From: Kutzneria buriramensis
GTDB taxonomy: Bacteria > Actinomycetota > Actinomycetes > Mycobacteriales > Pseudonocardiaceae
Assembly: GCF_003387475.1 (NCBI RefSeq)
Contig: NZ_QUNO01000006.1
Coordinates: forward strand, 124,001 to 188,000
DNA length: 64,000 nucleotides
Direction of reading: 5' to 3'
Made by a program: the position numbers and the translations under genes. This document shows positions 48,065 to 57,021 of the stretch, in pieces (the first letter of the stretch is position 1; every line of letters begins with the position of its first letter). A model generated the notes under the pieces. That model did not search any database. It was given only the letters and a program-made list of their open reading frames with translations, and had not been told where the DNA came from.

Positions 48065-48214
48065 GTGCGTAGATCGATCTGGCTGTGGTTGCTGCTGGCT
48101 GTCCTCGTGGTGCTGTTGCTCGGCCTGCTGTTCGGCGGCTACCGCAAGGGTGCCGTGGTCAACGCGCCGAGTCCAACCTCCCCGGTGCCATCGCACACTG
48201 TCGTCTACGAATAG
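48065..48214 (+). CDS. Small single-pass membrane protein
   Basis: A 49-residue frame starting at GTG with GGGGAGG eight bases upstream. It encodes a positive N-terminus, one long hydrophobic helix (LWLLLAVLVVLLLGLLFGGY) and a short Pro/Ser/Thr tail. It resembles the short DUF6480/hydrophobic proteins found widely in actinomycetes, but I cannot assign it. The ribosome site and clean membrane pattern support translation. Confidence 0.6.
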   Translation: MRRSIWLWLLLAVLVVLLLGLLFGGYRKGAVVNAPSPTSPVPSHTVVYE

Positions 48215-48292
48215 GGTGAGAGGGCGGACTCATGCGGCGTCGGGCCGGCCTCGACCGCGCGGCTGACCATCAGGATTGACCGCGTCCCGGCC

Positions 48293-49720
48293 GTGGTACT
48301 CGCAGTCGTGCGCCTCTTGGACGTGCTCGACAACCAGCTCGGTGACGGGTTGGAAGCGGTGCTCACCGCCCACCACGTGCGGCGGTTGCGGTGGCTGGGC
48401 TGGGGCGATGTGCTGCCGGCGACCGACGACGAGGGCTTCACGCCGCATCGCGACCGCCGCATGGGCAACCGGGCCACTGTGCTGATCGACGGCGAGAAGG
48501 CGCTGGCGTCGATGGCGGCGGCGATCCAGGCCGCCCGACGCCAGGTGCACATCGCGGGCTGGCATTCGAGCCCGGAGTTCCGGCTCACCCGGGAACCCGG
48601 CGCGCCGACGCTGCGGGATCTGCTCGCCACGACGGCCGAGCGCGCGGCGGTCCGGCTGCTGTTGTGGGCGGGGCCGCCGCTGCCGGTGTTCCAACCCACC
48701 AGGCGCAGCGTGCGTCGTGGCTGCGCCGAGTTCACCCGGGACAGCAAGGTCCGCTGCGTCCTCGACACCCGCGAGCGGACGTTGCACTGCCACCACGAGA
48801 AGATCGTGATCATCGACGACGAGCTGGCCTTCGTCGGCGGCGTGGACTTCACCGCGTTGCAGGGGGATCGGCACGACAGCCCCCGTCATCCCGCCGACCG
48901 GCCGATCGGCTGGCACGACGTGATGATGCGGATCGAGGGCCCGATCGTCGCCGACGTGGCCGAGCACTTCCGGCAACGGTGGACCGAGGCCGCGGGCGAA
49001 GGTCTGCCGACGCCGGTGACGCCGCCGGAGGTGGGCCGGTCGACCGTCCAGTTCGTGCGGACGCTGCCGGAGAAGACCTACGACTTCGCGCCACGCGGCG
49101 AGTTCACCATCCTCGACGCCTACCTGCGCGCGCTGCGCTCGGCCGAACGCCTGGTATATCTGGAGAACCAGTTCCTGTGGTCGCCGGAGATCGCCGACGT
49201 GCTGATCGACAAGCTGCGGCGGCCGCCGTCTGAGGACTTCCGTGTCGTGCTCGTGCTACCTCGCAAACCCAGCAACGGCGCCGACACCACCCGCGGTCAG
49301 CTCGGCCGGCTGATCGAGGCTGACAACGGGGGCCGTCGACTGCTGGCGGTCACGCTCACCGCACACGACGGTGCCAACTCCGTGCCCATCTACCTGCACG
49401 CGAAGCTCGGCATCGTCGACGACCGGTGGATGACCGTCGGATCGGCCAATCTCAACGAGCACTCGCTGTTCAACGACACCGAGGCCAACCTGGTGACCGA
49501 CGACGGCGAGTTGATCCGCGACACCCGTCTTCGCCTGTGGTCGGAGCACCTGCAACGACCGTTGTCCCAAGTGGACGGTGAGCCGGCGACGGTGGTGGAC
49601 CGGCTGTGGCGCCCGCTGGCCAAACACCGCAGCCGGCACCGGCTCACCCTGCTGCCGAACGTCTCGCGACGAGCCGGGCGACTGCAAGGCCCTCTTCGAG
49701 GACTCCTGGTCGACGGATGA
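48293..49720 (+). CDS. Phospholipase D-type phosphodiesterase
   Basis: A 475-residue member of the phospholipase D superfamily. Both HxKxxxxD motifs are present: HHEKIVIIDD (near 48795) and HAKLGIVDDRWMTVGSANL (near 49399), which together form one active site. A Glu/Asn-containing GSANLNEHS tail follows the second. Relatives cleave or transfer phosphatidyl groups, as in cardiolipin synthesis, and most are intracellular or membrane-associated. No signal peptide is visible. The GTG start at 48293 is the first in frame; it may begin later. Confidence 0.9.
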   Translation: MVLAVVRLLDVLDNQLGDGLEAVLTAHHVRRLRWLGWGDVLPATDDEGFTPHRDRRMGNRATVLIDGEKALASMAAAIQAARRQVHIAGWHSSPEFRLTREPGAPTLRDLLATTAERAAVRLLLWAGPPLPVFQPTRRSVRRGCAEFTRDSKVRCVLDTRERTLHCHHEKIVIIDDELAFVGGVDFTALQGDRHDSPRHPADRPIGWHDVMMRIEGPIVADVAEHFRQRWTEAAGEGLPTPVTPPEVGRSTVQFVRTLPEKTYDFAPRGEFTILDAYLRALRSAERLVYLENQFLWSPEIADVLIDKLRRPPSEDFRVVLVLPRKPSNGADTTRGQLGRLIEADNGGRRLLAVTLTAHDGANSVPIYLHAKLGIVDDRWMTVGSANLNEHSLFNDTEANLVTDDGELIRDTRLRLWSEHLQRPLSQVDGEPATVVDRLWRPLAKHRSRHRLTLLPNVSRRAGRLQGPLRGLLVDG

Positions 49721-49792
49721 GGTCCTCTGCGCTCCACAGCGGACCTCAGCGCGCCCGTCGTTCCTGACGCATCCTCGTCAACGGGCAGCGTT

Positions 49793-50530
49793 TCAGTAGC
49801 GGAAAGCACGAATCCCGGTCAGTGACCACGCGCGCGCGATCCGGCCCTCGCGCGCCGTGAGAAGGTCGACTCCGCCGACGGCGACACCGTCTTCCGTGGC
49901 TTCGGCGGTCCAGAGGAACGCGACGGAACCCCGGGCGAGGTCGATGACGGGATGCCGGTGGATCGCGATGGCGGGGGCGGCCTTCTTTTCGACCAGGGCA
50001 GCAAGCTCGGCCTGCCCGTTCACGTCACCGGCCGAGCTCTCCCCGTAGAACAGGGCGAAGTCGCTTGTCACCAATTCCTGGGCCAGCTCGGCCTGGCCGT
50101 TGCGCAGCTGCACCCAGCAACGCGCCAACCGCTCAATCGCGTCCGGGTCGGTCAGGCCCGCCGCCGCTGGTTCGGGGTCGGGCTGGTCGCAATGCCGTTC
50201 TCCCACGAACGTCCAGTTCTCGTGGATGCGGTCGTCGCTCAAGACATTGACGTCCAGGCCGGTCCTCACCTGCCCCTCGGGGGTCCGCACGTCCCACAGG
50301 TAGGCGAACTGATCTCCGGCGTCGACCAACACCCGTGGGGTGAACAGGTTGACGTGCCGCGCGCGATAGTCGGTGACGAACCGTTCCTGTTCGTCCGGGC
50401 CGACCACCGTGTCCAGGCCCTCCTTGCGGTTCGACCACTGCACGCAGCCGTCGGTCATCAGCTCGTGTGCCAGCGAGGGGTCCTCGTTCCACATCCTGCA
50501 CCAGACGATCATGCGCTTCTCGTTGTCCAT
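49793..50530 (-). CDS. Tandem SnoaL/NTF2-fold protein
   Basis: A 245-residue protein made of two related halves of the NTF2/SnoaL cone fold. Each opens with an (R)xCRMWNEDPSLAHELMTDG or ARCWVQLRNGQAELAQELVT helix and ends with a strand of the FAYLWDVRTPEGQVRTGLDV or VAFLWTAEATEDGVAVGGVD type. Single-domain relatives include polyketide cyclases and steroid isomerases, but many bind nothing known. It is 50 bases downstream of the WYL regulator on the same strand, probably one operon. Confidence 0.75.
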   Translation of the reverse strand: MDNEKRMIVWCRMWNEDPSLAHELMTDGCVQWSNRKEGLDTVVGPDEQERFVTDYRARHVNLFTPRVLVDAGDQFAYLWDVRTPEGQVRTGLDVNVLSDDRIHENWTFVGERHCDQPDPEPAAAGLTDPDAIERLARCWVQLRNGQAELAQELVTSDFALFYGESSAGDVNGQAELAALVEKKAAPAIAIHRHPVIDLARGSVAFLWTAEATEDGVAVGGVDLLTAREGRIARAWSLTGIRAFRY

Positions 50531-50580
50531 GACCGACAGCCTGGCGATCGTCGGCGACAGCGTCCTGTCGGTGTTTCAGG

Positions 50581-51279
50581 TCACGATGTGAACGGCTCGG
50601 CGTCCAGGCGCGCCAACTCAGCCGCCCAGTGCTGCTCGCGCGGCGCACCCCGTTCGTCCAACAGCTCCACCGAGACGATCCGGTCCAGTTGAAAGCCGCG
50701 AATTGCGGACCGGAGCCGGCACCAGCCCGCCAGATACCAGCCACGTGGCCCCCACAGCAGGCCCAACGGCTCGACGTCGCGTGTGGTCGCGGCGCCGGCC
50801 CGGTCGGTGTAGGTGAGGTGCAGCACACGCCCGGAGGCCATCGCCTCGGCCAGGACATCGCCCACTGCGGCACTCGTGGTGGGCGTGTGGTCCCCGACCC
50901 GGTGCACCCGCCGTGCGAGTGCTTCCTCCCGTCGTCGCACCTCAGCAGGCAACACCGCTAGCACCTTCTGCCCAGCGCGGCGTGCGGCCGCAGCCAACGG
51001 GGTGGACTCCGCCGCCCGCAGCGCGAGGCTGATGGCGAGAGCCTCACCGGCTGACAGCGTCACGGGTGGCAGTGTGCGATCCCGGTCCAGGCTGTATCCG
51101 CCGGCCCGTCCGGTGTCACTGAGGATCGGCACGCCCGACTGCCGCAGGGCGTCGAGATCCCGCTCGATGGTGCGCACGCTGACCTCGAACCGCCGTGCCA
51201 GCCACGAGGCACTGCGTGGCCGTGGTGCCACGGCTCGAAGCTCCTCGACCAGCGCGTAGAGGCGGTCAGTGCGGTTCAC
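50581..51279 (-). CDS. WYL-domain transcriptional regulator
   Basis: A 232-residue regulator with an N-terminal DeoR-like helix-turn-helix (SASWLARRFEVSVRTIERDL) and a C-terminal WYL ligand domain (LGLLWGPRGWYLAGWCRLRS, then AIRGFQLDRI). WYL proteins sense small molecules or nucleic acids and are common in actinomycetes. It probably controls the SnoaL-type gene that follows. Its start faces the IS21 remnant at 51330. Confidence 0.9.
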   Translation of the reverse strand: MNRTDRLYALVEELRAVAPRPRSASWLARRFEVSVRTIERDLDALRQSGVPILSDTGRAGGYSLDRDRTLPPVTLSAGEALAISLALRAAESTPLAAAARRAGQKVLAVLPAEVRRREEALARRVHRVGDHTPTTSAAVGDVLAEAMASGRVLHLTYTDRAGAATTRDVEPLGLLWGPRGWYLAGWCRLRSAIRGFQLDRIVSVELLDERGAPREQHWAAELARLDAEPFTS

Positions 51280-51329
51280 CGTCTCAGCGTAAGGGCCTGG
51301 CAGGACCCCGTGAACTGATCCACCTGATG

Positions 51330-51479
51330 TGACCTGGTCGCGGCGGGCTTCCTGGGGGCAGGTTCGCCGCGGCCCACCGCTTCAGCGAGGCCATCGACGC
51401 GGTCAGGCCTTGCTCGTGCCGCAGCCGCTGCCTGATCGTGGCCTGGGTGACCCTGGCCCCCAGCATGTCGGCGACGTTG
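51330..51479 (-). pseudogene. IS21 transposase (istA) remnant, second part
   Basis: VADMLGARVTQATIRQRLRH and EQGLTASMASLKRWAAANLP continue an IS21-family IstA protein exactly where the piece at 52981-53240 leaves off. The aldo-keto reductase and merR genes lie between the two parts. The similarity stops at about 51340. Confidence 0.7.
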
Positions 51480-52538
51480 CTAGTCGCCGGCGGCGCGGTC
51501 CGCGAGCGTGCGCCGACGCTGGTTGGCGTCGGTCAGCGAGGCCGGGACCAGGGGGCCGTGTTCCTTGTACAGGTTCGCGCCGGGCGGCACGATCTCGTCG
51601 ATGCGGTCGAGGGTCGCGTCGTCAAGGGTGAGCGAGGTCCCTTTCAGCAGCGTGTCCAGCTGGTCCATGGTCCGGGGGCCGGTGATCACGGACGTGACGT
51701 CGGGATGCGCCACCGGGAAGGCCACCGCGAGTTCGGGCAGCGAGCAGCCGATGTCCTGGGCCAGTTCGACGAGCTGTTCGACGATCTCCAGCTTGGTGAT
51801 GTTCTCCGGAACCGTGGGGTCGAACCGGGACGGTGTGAGCGACGCGCGGCCGGTGGTGAGGTCGATCGGCAGGTCCTTGCGGTACCGGCCGGACAGGAAG
51901 CCCGAGGCCAGCGGGCCGAAGGTCAGGACCCCCATCCCGTAACGCCGGCAGACCGGCAGCACCGCGGTCTCGATCCAGCGGGCCAGCAGCGAATAGGCCG
52001 GCTGCTCGGTCCGGAAGCGTTGCAGTCCACGGCGTTCGGCGACGTGGTGGGCTTCGACGATCTGCTCGACCGGGAACATCGAGCAGCCGAACGCCCGAAT
52101 CTTCCCCTGGCGCACCAGATCGGTCAGCGCGCCGAGCGTCTCCTCGATGTCGGTCGTGGGGTCGGGCCGGTGGACCTGGTAGAGGTCGATCCAGTCGGTC
52201 TGCAGCCGCCGGAGGCTGTCCTCGACCTCCTTGACGATCCAGCGCCGCGAGTTGCCGCCCCGGTTGGGGCCCCGGCCCATCGGAAAGTGCACCTTGGTGG
52301 CCAGCACCACGTCGTCGCGTCGGTCGCGGAGCGCTTTGCCCACGATCTGTTCGGATTCGCCCGCCGAGTACATGTCGGCGGTGTCGACGAAGTTGATGCC
52401 CTGGTCGAGTGCGGCGTGGATGATGCGGACGCAGTCGTCGTGGTCGGGGTTGCCGACCGCACCGAACATCATGGCCCCCAGGCAGTGCACGCTCACGTCG
52501 ATGCCGGTGCCGCCGAGTGGGCGGTAGCGCATGGTCAT
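51480..52538 (-). CDS. Aldo-keto reductase
   Basis: A 352-residue NADPH-dependent reductase of the aldo-keto superfamily, YajO/Tas-like group. It has the first strand YRPLGGTGIDVSVHCLGAM, the catalytic Asp-Tyr-Lys-His set in VDTADMYSAGE, LATKVHFPMG and YQVHRPDP, and a C-terminal cofactor loop (SVITGPRTMDQL). It reduces aldehydes or ketones; the substrate is unknown. The first ATG lies about seven bases after the -10 box of a MerR-type promoter, so the mRNA is probably leaderless. It is divergent from merR and both are enclosed by an IS21 remnant. Confidence 0.93.
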   Translation of the reverse strand: MTMRYRPLGGTGIDVSVHCLGAMMFGAVGNPDHDDCVRIIHAALDQGINFVDTADMYSAGESEQIVGKALRDRRDDVVLATKVHFPMGRGPNRGGNSRRWIVKEVEDSLRRLQTDWIDLYQVHRPDPTTDIEETLGALTDLVRQGKIRAFGCSMFPVEQIVEAHHVAERRGLQRFRTEQPAYSLLARWIETAVLPVCRRYGMGVLTFGPLASGFLSGRYRKDLPIDLTTGRASLTPSRFDPTVPENITKLEIVEQLVELAQDIGCSLPELAVAFPVAHPDVTSVITGPRTMDQLDTLLKGTSLTLDDATLDRIDEIVPPGANLYKEHGPLVPASLTDANQRRRTLADRAAGD

Positions 52539-52544
52539 GCCGGC

Positions 52545-52575
52545 ACCCTAGAAACTAGAGTCGGCTCTAGGTCAA
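52545..52575 (-). promoter_or_regulatory. MerR-type promoter with 19-base spacer
   Basis: On the minus strand, TTGACC (52575-52570) and TAGGGT (52550-52545) are 19 bases apart, longer than normal. The inverted repeat CTAGAG-TCGG-CTCTAG (52555-52570) fills the spacer. This is the classical architecture of promoters switched on by MerR-family proteins, which untwist the DNA. Confidence 0.85.
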
Positions 52576-52593
52576 GACCGTATCCTGGCGGTC

Positions 52594-52980
52594 ATGCCCG
52601 AGGACACGCTCGACCTCACCATCGGCGAGGTCGCCGAACGCACCGGCCTCAGCGTCCATGCGCTGCGCTTCTACGAGCGCGAGGACCTGTTGGCCAATCC
52701 GGTCCGCCGTGGCGCCGCCGGCTGGCGCGTCTACAGCGAGGACGACGTCGAGTGGCTGCGTCTGTGCATCCTCCTCCGGGCCTCGGGCATGCCCCTGGAC
52801 TCGATCCGCCGGTACACCGCCCTCGTCCGGCAGGGCGACGGCAATGAGGAGGAGCGGCTCACCCTGTTGCGCCAGCACGAGAAGCAGGTCGTCGCCCAGC
52901 TCGACGAGCTCAACCGCTGCCTGGACGTGATCAGGTACAAGATCGCCGTTTACGAGGACTACCTCGCCGATCAGTCCTAG
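52594..52980 (+). CDS. MerR-family regulator of the aldo-keto reductase
   Basis: A 128-residue regulator with the MerR helix-turn-helix and wing (LTIGEVAERTGLSVHALRFY, EREDLLANPVRRGAAGWRVY) and a dimerisation coiled coil (EEERLTLLRQHEKQVVAQLD). No Cys-rich metal site is visible, so an organic or redox-type signal is more likely. It is divergent from the reductase, and its recognition site is the 19-base-spacer promoter at 52545-52575. Genes of this pair are common in actinomycetes. Confidence 0.93.
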   Translation: MPEDTLDLTIGEVAERTGLSVHALRFYEREDLLANPVRRGAAGWRVYSEDDVEWLRLCILLRASGMPLDSIRRYTALVRQGDGNEEERLTLLRQHEKQVVAQLDELNRCLDVIRYKIAVYEDYLADQS

Positions 52981-53240
52981 GCAGTCGCGGTGCCGCTCGA
53001 TCTCCGGCCGGGTCGTCTGCCGCAGCCCCGTGTCGCTAGCTGTTGCGGGAACCATGTGCTGTTTAGCGTGTCCCAGTCCGCGGTGGTCATTGGCGAGCCG
53101 CCGGGGCTGATGCCGGCCGCGATCGCCGGGGACACCTACTTCTTGATCGTCTTGCGGTCGATGCCCAGGCCGGCCGCCACATCGCACGGCGAGCGACCGG
53201 CATACCTGTGGACCCGGATCTCGGTCATATCCGTCACGTC
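52981..53240 (-). pseudogene. IS21 transposase (istA) remnant, first part
   Basis: The minus strand reads MTEIRVHRYAGRSPCDVAAG and LGIDRKTIKK, a stop codon, VSPAIAAGISPGGSPMTTAD and WDTLNSTWFPQ, then after a frameshift GLRQTTRPEIERHRDC. This is the N-terminal helix-turn-helix region of an IS21 IstA protein. It breaks off at the last base of merR and continues at 51479. From 53241 to 53377 I see nothing but the approach to the next element. Confidence 0.75.
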
Positions 53241-53379
53241 GTACGTTCTCCTCGCAATCCCCTCCCTCGATGAGCGTCGCCGACAGAGGTGTCTGGTACT
53301 CCAGCCGCACTTCGTGATCTTGGCTGGTCAAAGGGCCATGTGGACGGGTGGCGGCCACTCAGTGATCACGAACGGTTGT

Positions 53380-54626
53380 GTGGACTGTCCAAGATCGTGT
53401 GGTGGCCGCCGGCCACAGCGGAGACCCCGCCCGATGGCGGGAGACTTTCGACGGGCTCATGGCCCGGATAGCCGGCCCGTTCAGACGGGTGGAACCCCGC
53501 CGACGAGCCCACGCGTTCGTGCTCGGCCTGTTAGCGGACCTACCACGCAAGAACTGCTGGACCATCGCCGGGCACGCCGGTGACCGTGGGGCCGGCGGGA
53601 TGCAGCACTTGCTGCGCAAGGCGATGTGGAACACCGACGCCGTCCGTGACGACATCCGCACGATCGCCGTGGAGCGCCTGGGCAACACCGACGCGATCCT
53701 GGTCGTCGACGAGACCGGCGACGTGAAAAAGGGCGTGTGCAGTGTCGGTACGCAGCGTCAGTACAGCGGGACCGCAGGCCGGATCGAGTACACCCAGGTC
53801 GGGGTGTTTCTGACCTGCACCACCGCCGCCGGGCACACCCTGATCGACCGGGAGCTGTATCTACCAGCTTCCTGGACCTGTGACCCGGCCCGGTGCGGGG
53901 TGGCCGGGTTACCGAGGACACGGTGTTCGCGACGAAGACCGTGTTGGCCCAGCGCGTGATCGTTCGCGCGTTGGAGGAACGTGGCATGGGGTATGTGCTG
54001 GCGGTCGCCTGTGATCATCAGGTGCGGACCGCGACTGGTTCCCATCGCGTGGACGCGGTGACGGCCCGACAGCCGCAACGAGCGTGGCAACGGCCGCCCG
54101 TGGGCGAGGGAGTGAAGGGACACCGGTTCTATGACTGGGCCTGTCGGTCTGGTCGATGGGCCCGGTGAGCCGGCCGGACATCGGTGGCTGCTGGTCAGGC
54201 GTCACCGACGCACGGGCGAATTGGGCTACTTCCGCTGCTACGCAACTAGACGGGTTGCGTTGGCGATTCTGGTGCGGGATCGCCGGGCGACGGTGGACCG
54301 TGGAGGAGTCCTTCCAGACGGCGAAGGGGTTGGCTGGTCTGGACAAGCATCAGGTCCGGACCTGGACGTCGTGGTACCGCCGGACGACGTCGGCGTTGGT
54401 GGCGAATCTGTTCATGGCCATCACGACCGCCGCTGAGCGTGCCAGCCCAGCGCCGGCGGGATGATCCCGTTGACCCGCAACGAGATCCGGCACCTGTTCG
54501 TTCGTCTGGCGATCGTTTCAACCTGCCATCCCCTGGACTGCCTGCGCTGGTCGGAGTGGTGCCGACGGCATCAGTACCGTGCCCGGCAGGTGCACTACCT
54601 GCGCCAAGCCGACGAAGAACGGAGAT
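53380..54626 (+). pseudogene. IS701-type transposase pseudogene
   Basis: Frames joined by three shifts give a nearly full DDE transposase of the IS701 group: VEPRRRAHAFVLGLLADLPR, AILVVDETGDVKKGVCSVGT (first Asp), VIVRALEERGMGYVLAVACD, GVTDARANWATSAATQLDGL and IAGRRWTVEESFQTAKGLAG (late Glu). The tail LTRNEIRHLFVRLAI ends near 54626. Shifts near 53900, 54160 and 54470 rule out activity. It lies directly upstream of the MFS gene and may have brought its promoter. Confidence 0.85.
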
Positions 54627-54670
54627 GATCGTGATCTATTATTAGCGTGCTAGCGGGAGGAATTCTCGAC

Positions 54671-55927
54671 GTGCCCACGAAGGAATCTGTCGACGCCAAG
54701 GTGCGACTGGGCGGTCGCTTCCACAGACTTTTTGGTGCCACGCTCGTGTCGGCCATCGGCACCGGCATGCACGCCGCCGCGTTGCCCCTGCTGGTCCTGC
54801 AGAGCACCAGCAGCCCGCTGGCGTTGAGCTTCGTCGTCATGGCCGCCGAGATTCCCTGGGTGCTGCTCTCGCTACACGCCGGTGTCGTGGTGGACCGGCT
54901 GGACCGCCGGTGGGTGATGGTGTGGGCCGACCTGGGCCGGTTCGCCGTCCTGGTCGCTCTCGCAGTGCTGATCCTGACCGCGCAGGTGAGCTTGGTGTGG
55001 CTGGTGCTCGCGGCGTTCCTATTGGGCGTCGGCCAAGTCTTCTTCGACCTCGCCGCTCAGTCGGCCATTCCCGACTTCGTGTCGCGGGATCCGCGGAGCC
55101 TGGCAACCGCGAACGGGAGGATCGTCGCGGCGGAGAGCAACGGTGAGGACTTCGTGGGGCCTCCGCTCGGCTCCGCGCTGTTCGGCGTGTGGAACTTCCT
55201 GCCGTTCGCCGGCAACGCTCTCTCGTTCGTCGCCAGCGGCCTGTTGATCTTCTCGATCCGGACGGACGCCAAGCCGAAGAGGACGTCCGAAGCTCCGCGC
55301 ACGAGCGTGCGGAGCGACATCGTCGAGGGCATTCGGTGGTTGTTCGGGAACCGGACTCTGCGGGCGTTGGCCACGGTGTCCTGTCTCGGCAACGTCGCCG
55401 CCACCGCTCAGTTCGCGATGCTCGCGCTGCTGGCCAAGGAGGTCCTCGAACTTCCGGATTTCGGTTTCGGTTTGTTACTGACGGCCACCGCGCTGGGCGC
55501 GACGGTCGGGGGACTGGCTGCCGCGGCCGCCAGCAAGCGGTTCGGCCCCGGCACCGTGATGCTCGCGGGCAAAGCCGGTGTGGGCATAGCCATTCTGGTT
55601 CTGGGGCTGGTCGCCAATGTGTGGGTGGCGGCCGCGATGATGATGGTGACCGGTGCGCTGATGACCGCGGAGAAAGTGGTGGTGAGCACCTTGCGACATC
55701 AGATCGTGCCCAATGAACTCTTGGGGAGGGTGCTCTCGTCGAGCAGACTGGTTGTCATGATTGGGGGGCCGGTTGGTGCGGGACTCGGCGGCGTTCTCGC
55801 CAGCGTGTTCGCCGTCCAGGTCTCGTATGTCGCCTGTGGTGTTTTTCTCATCCTGGTGACGCTGGTTTTCTATCCCGTGCTGAACAACCGCGCCCTGGCA
55901 AGCGCTACGGACGAATCGGCCGGGTAG
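54671..55927 (+). CDS. MFS exporter, EntS/MefA-like
   Basis: A 418-residue major facilitator with 12 predicted helices. The motif A-like loop is VVDRLDRRWVMVWADLGRFA and the family segment LATANGRIVAAESNGEDFVG is typical of enterobactin-exporter/macrolide-efflux proteins of actinomycetes. I chose GTG 54671 because GGGAGG lies ten bases upstream; an upstream GTG at 54647 is in frame but less well placed. It probably exports a drug-like compound or siderophore. Its promoter must lie in or near the end of the IS701 remnant. Confidence 0.88.
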   Translation: MPTKESVDAKVRLGGRFHRLFGATLVSAIGTGMHAAALPLLVLQSTSSPLALSFVVMAAEIPWVLLSLHAGVVVDRLDRRWVMVWADLGRFAVLVALAVLILTAQVSLVWLVLAAFLLGVGQVFFDLAAQSAIPDFVSRDPRSLATANGRIVAAESNGEDFVGPPLGSALFGVWNFLPFAGNALSFVASGLLIFSIRTDAKPKRTSEAPRTSVRSDIVEGIRWLFGNRTLRALATVSCLGNVAATAQFAMLALLAKEVLELPDFGFGLLLTATALGATVGGLAAAAASKRFGPGTVMLAGKAGVGIAILVLGLVANVWVAAAMMMVTGALMTAEKVVVSTLRHQIVPNELLGRVLSSSRLVVMIGGPVGAGLGGVLASVFAVQVSYVACGVFLILVTLVFYPVLNNRALASATDESAG

Positions 55928-56176
55928 GCGGAAAATCCGCGGCCGCGTGGGAGGTGCCGCACCGCACTCTCCGAGGCCCTCTCCACGGCCAAGATTACGA
56001 AGTCGGGCTGGAGTTGCAGTGAGCCTTTTTCGTGCGCCCAGCAGACTGGAGGTTGACCGTGTAAGTGGTTGATCTTTCATGTCGTCAGCTCGTCGTCGCT
56101 TGCCGGTGTGAGTCCGGTCCGGGTAGCGGTTCGTTCTGTTTCCTTCGGAATCCACTATCGACACTCCTTTGCGTAC
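55928..56176. other. Region without a gene
   Basis: Nothing recognisable lies between the MFS gene and the insertion-sequence remnants. Confidence 0.4.
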
Positions 56177-56371
56177 TCAACCACTGCTGTTTCCTGTCAC
56201 CAGCGCCTCCCGCGATGTGTTCCACGAACGTCCGCTTTGGACACTCCGATGTCGAACACACGAACCGACGTACCCGCACCACCAGCACGGTGCCTCGTCC
56301 CGCGACCGGCAGATCGACCACCGAGTGCGAGTACGTTCCGTGAACGCGATCAGACAGAGCCCGCAGGCTGG
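56177..56371 (-). pseudogene. ISL3 transposase N-terminal remnant
   Basis: SDRVHGTYSHSVVDLPVAGR, VLVVRVRRFVCSTSECPKRT and FVEHIAG match the zinc-ribbon start of ISL3 transposases, although the first CxxC pair is gone. It is joined directly to an IS630 fragment at about 56372 in the same frame. Confidence 0.65.
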
Positions 56372-57000
56372 CGGGATCGCAGGGCCGAGCGTAGACCGTG
56401 AGGACGTCTTCCACCACCGCGGCGAAGGTTGCGTTCGCCTTCGGTGGGATGGTCCAGCACTTCTTCAGATGAGGGCGCAGTTCCGTTTTTTTAGGACCCG
56501 GCCGATGGTGGAGTGGTCCAGGTCGGGGAGGTCTTTGATGAGCGCGACGTGCGTCTCCAACAGCCGCAGCGACCATCGGGCATGCCCCGCCGGCGGCTGC
56601 GAGCACGCCAGGGTGATCAGCCGCGCCTCGACCTCACCGGTCACCGGCGACGGCACCGGCGGATGCTCGCGCTGCTTGCGCTCGATCGTGGCCCAGATGT
56701 CGCCGCCGGTCTCGGCGAAGCGCTTGGCGACCAGACGCAGCGTCTCACCCGAGACCCCGACCCGGGTCGCGATCACCTCTTTCGCGTCCACCTCACCGGC
56801 CGCAGTGTTCAACGCGAGCAGCACTCGCGCTCGCATGATCATCGACGCCGGATGAACACCTGTCGTGGTCACCCGGACCAGCTCGTCACGATCCCGGGCA
56901 GTCAACCTGACAGGCCGCTTTTTCTGCGAGGGCACAACAACCGTCCTTGCCCGACAGGGAAAGGACCTGCCGCACAACAGCATCCCAGCCATGAAGGCCA
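56372..57000 (-). pseudogene. IS630 transposase remnant
   Basis: The N-terminal helix-turn-helix half of an IS630 transposase: KKRPVRLTARDRDELVRVTT, EVIATRVGVSGETLRLVAKR, GGDIWATIERKQREHPPVPS and DLPDLDHSTIGRVLKK. A shift at a run of seven T (near 56490) leads into TELRPHLKKCWTIPPKANAT and VLTVYARPCDP. The DDE catalytic half is absent, replaced by the ISL3 piece. Confidence 0.8.
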
Positions 57001-57021
57001 CAACTAAGCAGCGACGCTCTA

